A stretch of 64,000 nucleotides of DNA, taken from assembly GCF_032062135.1 (NCBI RefSeq), contig NC_092861.1, forward strand, positions 138,777,845 through 138,841,844, read 5' to 3'. How positions within the stretch are numbered: the stretch's first letter is position 1; each line of letters begins with the position of its first letter. Shown here in pieces: positions 57,856 to 64,000 of this stretch. Position numbers and translations under genes: made by a program. The notes under the pieces were generated by a model that was given only the letters and a program-made list of their open reading frames with translations, searched no databases and was not told the origin of the DNA. This stretch comes from Pyxicephalus adspersus. Its lineage: Eukaryota > Chordata > Amphibia > Anura > Pyxicephalidae.

Positions 57856-58502
57856 GGCTAGCTACACACCTGCAATAATCATCGCTTAAAAAAAAACCAA
57901 TCAACCGTTATTTATGATTTTTGTGAACGATCGTATAGTGGCCCTGATTTATCAAAGTTCTCCAAGGCTGGAGAGAATAGACTTTCATCAGTGAAGCTGG
58001 GTGATTCAACAAACCTGGAATGAATCTGGTCCAGGATTGAAAACATTTGCTAACAAATACCTAATGACTTTTAGGAAATCCATTCCAGGTTTGCTGGATC
58101 ACTCAGCTTCGCTGATGAAAGTGTATTCTCTCCAGCCTTGGAGAACTTTATTAGGACATGGCCAGTGTCCCATTCTGTACATGCTGTAAAGATACGATCG
58201 TTCAAAGATAATGTACACACGCTCGATGCGATCATTTGAATGATAAATTCATATACACACAGTGAAGAGCCGTGCCATGAAAGTTCGTTCATCGCACATG
58301 CTCAGAACCATTCACGATCAATGTCCGACTGTGCACAAAATAGAGAACGGTCATCGCCCAATCGGATCCACCGGGACAGTCTTTCTTTTCCAGTGACTTC
58401 CTTCCTCGTTCGTCGGCATCATTGTGCACTTTTTTTGTTAACGATTATCGGACGAACAGTCGTTCGTTTCCAACAATAATTATTGCATGTGTGTACGCAG
58501 CT
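57856..58502 (+). mobile_element. Family B MITE, B10, long subtype split by a family A MITE
   Basis: Ends GGCTAGCTACACACC and GTGTGTACGCAGCT, flanked by TAA at 57853-57855 and 58503-58505. Left GTGAACGATCGTATAG and right CGTTCATCGCACATGCTCAG match B3 at 39205 and 39662. The family A element at 57939-58164 interrupts it after CGATCGTATAG. The B3 tandem repeats are absent here. Confidence 0.88.
57939..58164. mobile_element. Family A palindromic MITE, copy 6 (nested in B10)
   Basis: Starts TGGCCCTGATTTATCAAAG with CTCCAAGGCTGGAGAGAATA and ends CTCTCCAGCCTTGGAGAACT then GACATGGCCA. Arms are well preserved, loop about 60 bp. Confidence 0.9.
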
Positions 58503-58859
58503 TAAGAAACTGCTGCATAGGACCGCTGTCCCCAGAATATTTGTAGTGAGGCTTGGTGATATCAATTCTATGCTGCTTACTGTTCTCCTTGCTGGAGGCT
58601 CTGATGTGGAGGAAGCAAAGCCCTGCTATTTCCATAATGTTTGCCTGTACACACAAACACGACGCAGGACAAGGCATAATAAAAATATGCTCTCCCACTC
58701 ATTTTTTTTAGTAGGGTTTGTAATTTCCACTTATAGGGTTTAAAGTTGCATTTTCAGTATAAAAGCCTCAGTGTTCAGCTTGGAGGGAGCTCGTGATTTC
58801 CGCTATTATTTCAATTGTAGAAAATGTAGAATTATATATAAACACGCTGGTTTCTCCTT

Positions 58860-59500
58860 TATTCATACAATCTTGAAATGAGGTTGATGACTGGATTGTG
58901 GGCAAAAAATATTCCGGCATAGGGGCCTTTTAGTGGCTTTGTCTGCCCCAAATAGCAGTGATTAAAAAAAGCAAATTACATTCCTTTGGCCATTTTTTTG
59001 TCTTTGTGTCTTTGGGATCCTAATGAATACTTTCCCCAGGCTTGGAGTTTGTGTCCAATTGACAGATGCACTCTAACTGCCTGGAATTCTAAGTACGCCA
59101 ACAATAGTCATATTCCTTCAGTTTAGATAAAGAAAAAAGCCTGTCTGCAACAACCTATGTCCACAGTCACACTTCAGCCATGATAAGGCTGTCTACTTCA
59201 CACAGGGATTCTGCTGCTGTCAGGAAGATCAGAGGAAGGAGAAGAGTTACACCTCATCAAAAACCTCTTGGAACAGCTAAACTTCCTTGCAGAGTGTTTG
59301 ATCTCTGGAGATCTGGTGATGTAATTGACTCAAGACATGTGCAAAGCTGGTTTTGTAGGCAGAGGGTGACTGTTAAGCCAGCAGTCTTTATGCTAAACTC
59401 CGAGAGAGCTCATCTGCACCAAATTGGTGACATCTGGTTTATTCTTGATGGGGCCTGGTCCTGGCCGGCCACTTACTGGGCAGTTTGAAGTAAAGTCAGC
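58860..59500. promoter_or_regulatory. Candidate conserved non-coding element
   Basis: Unique block; CAGTGATTAAAAAAAGCAAA, TTTGTCTTTGTGTCTTTGGG, CCTAATGAATACTTTCC and CAATTGACAGATGCAC lie in the first half. A 102-codon frame (59180-59488), Arg-rich at its start, fills the second half but matches no family I know and has no clear splice sites. Confidence 0.25.
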
Positions 59501-59739
59501 AGATAAGGGGATTTATTGCTCTTTTCTGAGATAACATGCTTTCTTCCTAAAATTGGAAAAAAAAATTCATAGCAGCAGAATTTATTTAATATTTTCCATC
59601 TTTATCATTTCCTGGTAAATGGTTTTTTAGAAAGAAACTCGTGTATCTTAGCCTAGTTCCCACCATATTGGTAAATTGAAATATAGTTATAATTATGTAT
59701 GTTTAACCCATAGTATGAAAATTGCTTATTCACATAGCA

Positions 59740-59890
59740 AAGTGAATATTCACCTTGCAGGGGGTTGTTTTTTCCTGTGCACCTGATTGGGTATTCTTTG
59801 CAAAGTTAATTATGATCAGGTGGCGATAATTAGATGAACTATCCCCTTCCAGGTAATAATTCCAGTTTTAGTAAATCACCCCCATAGTCT
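59740..59890. repeat. Possible dispersed repeat (GTGAATATTCACC motif)
   Basis: AAAGTGAATATTCACCTTGC (inverted GTGAATATTCAC), GCACCTGATTGGGTATT and TTAGTAAATCACCCCCAT are phrases I associate with frog interspersed repeats. There is no second copy in the window, so this is memory-based only. Confidence 0.3.
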
Positions 59891-59954
59891 CAATAAGTAA
59901 TCAGAAAGCTATAGTACTATGGAGCTGAACCCCAAGCAAGCAGCTAAAAAAGCG

Positions 59955-59996
59955 CACACACACATATATATAATATTAAATAATATATAATATTTG
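59955..59996. repeat. CA/TA-rich low-complexity tract
   Basis: CACACACACATATATATAAT followed by AT-only sequence. Confidence 0.8.
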
Positions 59997-60199
59997 TTAG
60001 TGGCTTGATAGGAAAAGCACAGGCAGGACTCCCATGTTTCTGCTCTTTTCTACTATCAGCAGTTTTTGTTTGTACTGCAGGATACCTGATTGGCCCTTGT
60101 GCTGCTTCTCCCTTCTCCTCTTTGAACTCTGGGACTGTCAAGCGGATGATACCAAGTCAAATACAGGTACTTACACTGCTTGTAATAAATTAAAAATAA

Positions 60200-60760
60200 T
60201 TAGGAATATCCTAATGAGTACAGGGCTGCATTTATTTCTGTCTTTTATACTTCCCTGACAGATGAGAAAACATTTGTGACAGTCTGCCCGTCAGAACCGT
60301 GGGAAGGTAAAGCAGTTGTTTGCTAATCAACTAGTTAATCAACTTTAATTGTTGTTCATGTAAGTGCAAATTTATAATACTATCTTTACATTATATCTAG
60401 TTGAACTTTCAAAGTATACTTTCTCTCAAATATGCTGAATTACACATATGACATTAATATCTGAATGTTTAGGCAAATTTTTTTCAAATTGATTGCAAAC
60501 CAGTTTGTGGCTTGGTGCAACAATATGAACAGAAAATAAGTTCACCGCTGGGTTATTTTCAAGAGGAAAATATTTTACATTTAATAAAAAGTCTCAGTCC
60601 AGTTGTTTCCCTTCACTGCTCACAAGTTCACTCTCTCACCATCCTCGGGTTTCAGTAGAAAAACCACCTTTCCAAAAATTCTTTGGATTGGTCTGGAAAT
60701 GGTAATAGCTTTAACATGTGTCCATTGACTGAAAGCTCTGCTTCTTTTTCTTGAAAAATT
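60200..60760. other. Non-coding stretch, nothing recognised
   Basis: No supported gene or repeat. Confidence 0.4.
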
Positions 60761-60761
60761 A

Positions 60762-60819
60762 CATACACACAAATATATATATATATATATCTATATACAC
60801 ACATATATATATATATATC
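60762..60819. repeat. (TA)n/(CA)n compound microsatellite
   Basis: Two TA runs separated by TCTATATACACACA, followed by a C-rich CCCCCCACAG. Confidence 0.93.
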
Positions 60820-61213
60820 CCCCCACAGTCACAAACAGAATATCAACACCTCTAAGGGTCACTTTATTAAGGGGGGAAAAAGAAGATTTATTCCAAAAGG
60901 ACCAAGGACGCAGCCAACAGACTTGTTGATGAAGGAGACTACTAGTGGACATTCTAAAATATCTTATATCTAAAGATGGCCATATGGTTTGATTTCACCC
61001 CCATTTATAGCCACCCTAGCCTCTTTGATGTCACATTGTTTGGCATTGTTTGTCAAACTCTGAGAATTCATATGTTCATTAACTTTAAACAAGAAGTAGT
61101 ATGTTTTGAATGTTCTTGTATTTAAAAAAAAATTGCCATAGAGTATTTACCCATTTACTCATCACTCTTATTTAGACTTATGGTGCTCAATGGCTTTAGA
61201 ATGAGCACCATAA

Positions 61214-61526
61214 GCGACTTACACAGTTCCAATGGTTCTCGTCTGATAATCGGCTCAGGGCTAATAACAGTTGAGAATCTGAAGTGTGTACAGCGCACGT
61301 CATTCACCATACGAACGACTGTCCTGGCGGATCCATGGACGATGAACGATCGTAATGCAAAGGAAGGGGGGGGGGGCGGGCAGCGGGGTGCCGCTCTGTA
61401 GCTCTCCCCCTCCCCTTTGCATAGAGCAGAACGGTGCTGTATGTCCAGTATCGTTCATGCATCAAGGAGTGCTTAGTAAGTATCGTGGAGTGCTTAGTAA
61501 GTATAATTGCAAGTGTGTATGCGGCT
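61214..61526 (-). mobile_element. Family B MITE, B6
   Basis: Orientation as B2: TCTGATAATCGGCTCAGGGC, TGGCGGATCCATGGACGATG, a G-run at about 61365-61374, GGTGCTGTATGTCCAG, and the end GTGTGTATGCGGCT. The left end is eroded (GCGACTTACACAG). TTA at 61527-61529 separates it from B7. Near the right end a 21-bp unit (GGAGTGCTTAGTAAGTATCGT) is duplicated at 61466 and 61487. Confidence 0.85.
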
Positions 61527-61529
61527 TTA

Positions 61530-61755
61530 GGCTATGTAAGTATTCTAGAGTTTTGTCGTTTTCGACAAATGACTGAAAGATGAATAAACGAGCACTAAGA
61601 AAAGAAGGGTGCTGAATTTACAAAACCTTTCTATTCTACGTGGAGGGGGAGTGCCAGGATCCATGAAGATGGCCTCTGTACACATATTAGATTCTCATGC
61701 GAGACAAGCCCTGCGGCTCGTATTGGTGAGAATTATCTGACGTGTGTACATAACC
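61530..61755 (+). mobile_element. Family B MITE, B7, internally deleted, abutting B6
   Basis: Begins GGCTATGTAAGTATTC right after TTA and ends GTGTGTACATAACC followed by TTA (61756-61758). It keeps the GACAAATGACTGAAAGATGA, GGGTGCTGAATTTAC and GATTCTCATGCGAGAC segments but lacks much of the centre. Confidence 0.78.
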
Positions 61756-61765
61756 TTAGACATTC

Positions 61766-61865
61766 ACTAAAACATTCTCTTAGTGGAAAATCTTGCAGAT
61801 CCATTTGTTTCAATGGCAGCAACTGATTCTCCACCAGGTAATGTCAAATTAACTGCATTTTAAAA
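61766..61865. mobile_element. Family F palindromic MITE, copy 5 (decayed)
   Basis: TGGAAAATCTTGCAGATCCA, TTTGTTTCAATGGCAGC and GATTCTCCACCAGGTAATGT correspond to the centre and right half of family F. The arms are eroded. Confidence 0.5.
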
Positions 61866-62084
61866 CCAACCTGCAAAAATGTTAATTATACCTATGATTT
61901 AGTGTGAAAAATAATACTTAAAACCCTCCTGTACTATAACAGTGCACTTCCTATGCACATGTTTTGCAAGAGCATTCTTTGACTGCTAGTCTCATGAAAC
62001 ATGAATTTGATATTGTCACATTTGTGCTGATTGCTGGTGAGGAAGCTGTACATATAAACATACAATGCAAGGACCTCCCTGCTT

Positions 62085-62240
62085 CATCAGTTCTGTGAGT
62101 TGGTGCTCTGTCCACCTCTCATGCTGGTTCCTGAATCAATTATCCCCATCCCCAATAATTGGTCCCCATCAATTATCAGATCACCGCTAACCACAAGGAA
62201 ACAAAGCTTTGCCTCTACCAAGTAGATACACACAATGACA
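62085..62240. promoter_or_regulatory. Possible conserved non-coding element (weak)
   Basis: CTGAATCAATTATCCCCATC, CCAATAATTGG, CCATCAATTATCAGATCACC, then GCTAACCACAAGGAAACAAA (RUNX-like AACCACA and SOX-like AACAAAG). Short, unique, no frame. Confidence 0.25.
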
Positions 62241-62917
62241 AAGAGTAGAACAAACCATGGTAAGTCAGTAATTTTAAAAGGAGCTGTGGAAAGCCCACAG
62301 ACAGTTCTGGTCCTTTGCCTTTTTTGGGAGCAATTTTTACACTATAGTCCTCATTCCAGGTTCCTAGGGTGCTTATCTACCGGTTTTTCTCGTATCTTAT
62401 AACCTTCTTGGTACGAAATCTCTATGGAAAGTACATGACATATTTTCTAAATTATATTTGATAGAAATGAAAAATCTTGGATCTCAGACTTCTGGGACTC
62501 GCTGCTCCTCTTCTCCCCGTTGCTAAGCCCATGTTACAGTATACAGCCTTTATGTTTTCTTCAGAGGAAATTGTTAGGACAGCACAAATTCCTGGCATAG
62601 TATACAGCATAAAGATGTAAAACTAGGGAGGAACAGTGTATAGTCAGGAAATTCCAATAATAAACTGCATGAGACAAACTCATTTGCTCGAGTACAAGGA
62701 TAATGTCTCTGAATAATGGGAAGCTGGGACTTTCATGTACTGTAAAAATGGTGTGAGAAATAAAGTACATTGAGTATGACTTTAGAGAAAGGCTTTGTCT
62801 GGTGACATTGGCAGAGGTTAAAGAGAATGTATAGACTTTTAATATGTAAATATATTCAATTTAATTAAAACAATCTTATCAATTAATATTTGTTAGATAT
62901 TTATTATATTCTTAATA

Positions 62918-63014
62918 CTATTATTATTGTTATTATTATTATGAATAATAATAATAAAAAACAGGATTTATATAGTGCAAACTTAATATGCTGAGCTGTA
63001 CATTAAATAGGGAT
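62918..63014 (-). repeat. SINE-like 3' end (S2), truncated
   Basis: Minus strand: TATTTAATGTACAGCTCAGC, ATATTAAGTTTGCACTATAT, AAATC and an (AAT)n tail of about 40 bp. The 5' part is missing. Confidence 0.75.
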
Positions 63015-63690
63015 ACTACTTTTATTTGCAATACAATAACATAATATGCAACAGCGATCAACGTATTTAAATGGTTTTAAAGAACAAGATTGTATTTTTA
63101 GGTTGTAATTAACATTATAAAAAGAGGAAGCTGTGTATAGTATAATTTTATTAAGGTGTAACAAGAGTTGAGTTTTACTGCTCACATAGGTAGCAACCAC
63201 AATAGCTAAACCTGGAATCTAAGTGATTGTATGCACAACATGTTGAGCAGTGGTTGTTTGCCATGCACACAGAATATGCAATAATTCAGTCTTTGCCCTT
63301 TCTGCACCTATAAAGTTCACCATAGAATGTGATTGTCAACATGTTAAACAGTTCATTAAAATAAAAGTGTGATGGACTTCTGCCTCATGGAAACCTTCCG
63401 AATTGTGTGGGTATTAATCATTATAACCAAAATACCAACACAAGGGTATATTCAATGTACAGTGGGCACACTATAAACTCCATTAGCATGTGATTTGCTT
63501 GTTTGCGGAGGAGTTATGCACATTGAATATTCTTTAGCAAATTACCAATGACTTGGCTGACTCATTGAAAACAATGCTGTCCATTTGTTGCTGATGTCTT
63601 ATCTCAGCAGTTGTTATAAAGGGAGGCAGAGTTATTGCAAAGTGAATTCTTACTTCCTACAACTTTTGCACTTTTTTTTATTCAGTAAGG
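63015..63690. other. Non-coding stretch, nothing recognised
   Basis: No supported gene or repeat; low-complexity AT-rich sequence. Confidence 0.4.
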
Positions 63691-63696
63691 CTGATA

Positions 63697-63915
63697 TGGG
63701 CCCTGATTTATTAAAGCTCTCCAAAGCTGGAGACAATACAATTTCATCAGTGAAGCTGGGTGATCCAGCAAACCTGGAATGGATTTCCTAAAAGTCATTA
63801 GCTATTTGTTAGCAAATGTTTTCAATTCTGTACCAGGTTTGCTGGATCACCCAGGTTTACTGATGTAAATTTATCTTCTCCAACTTTGGAGAGCTTTAAT
63901 AAATTAGGGCCATAC
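63697..63915. mobile_element. Family A palindromic MITE, copy 7
   Basis: Begins TGGGCCCTGATTTATTAAAG and ends GAGCTTTAATAAATTAGGGC then CA. TA lies directly outside both ends, which would suit a Tc1/mariner-type duplication, but the other copies do not show TA clearly. Arms are well preserved. Confidence 0.9.
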
Positions 63916-64000
63916 ATGGTAAGACATTGAAATACAGATGCATAATGCAAAGTTAACAGCATTTTAATAAACTTGGTTTTCAGTGCTTTGTTGGGTCAGA

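Noticed and set aside
1..64000. CRISPR array, prophage, operon or other bacterial system
   Set aside because: No spaced direct repeats, long frames or ribosome binding sites; the sequence is vertebrate repeat-rich DNA.
1..64000. Endogenous retrovirus or LINE
   Set aside because: No long terminal repeats, reverse-transcriptase motifs or long frames were seen by eye; small eroded pieces could be missed.

Overview
The window looks like non-coding DNA from a frog genome, most likely a ranoid frog. The composition is AT-rich and there are two runs of Ns. Almost all recognisable sequence consists of short non-autonomous transposons and tRNA-derived SINEs whose 3' ends read GCGCTATATAAATA followed by (AAT)n. 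The organism call rests on remembered resemblance to anuran repeats, not on a database search. No protein-coding gene can be supported: open frames are short, carry no recognisable domain, and many lie inside repeats or bridge assembly gaps.

Mobile DNA. Several families can be defined from the window itself. (A) Palindromic elements with the arm motif GCTCTCCAAGGCTGGAGA: seven copies. (B) PIF/Harbinger-like MITEs with termini near GGCTGCGTACACACG and 3-bp TAA/TTA target duplications: nine copies plus a fragment. (C) About 460-520 bp elements with TTAAAG-type ends and a strong hairpin: three copies plus a possible relative. (D) A three-copy unclassified repeat. (E) hAT-like elements ending CAGTGTTTCTCAACC: seven copies, two of them with visible 8-bp duplications. 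(F) A short palindromic family, five copies. In addition there are two other hAT MITEs with 8-bp duplications, a decayed Tc1-like transposase fragment, and two related SINE groups.

Layout. 0-5 kb is mostly plain sequence. 5-13 kb mixes A, C, E and SINE copies, with a hAT nested inside a hAT at 6.6-7.2 kb. 13-24 kb is sparse, with several stretches resembling conserved non-coding elements. 24-37 kb carries a clean hAT insertion, a Tc1 remnant and a SINE split by an A element. 38.5-39.9 kb is an abutting trimer of B elements. 41-51 kb has both gaps, a possible 3' exon/3'UTR (43.9-44.75 kb), B and F copies, and a 26-bp perfect palindrome. 51-64 kb holds more E, B, F and A copies, including a B element split by an A element and an abutting pair of B elements.

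Between the repeats, about fifteen stretches have the mixed-complexity, homeodomain/POU/SOX/AP-1-motif-rich texture typical of vertebrate conserved non-coding elements. Together with the absence of exons, this suggests a large intron or a regulatory gene desert. That is inference; it needs cross-species alignment, and the neighbouring gene cannot be named.
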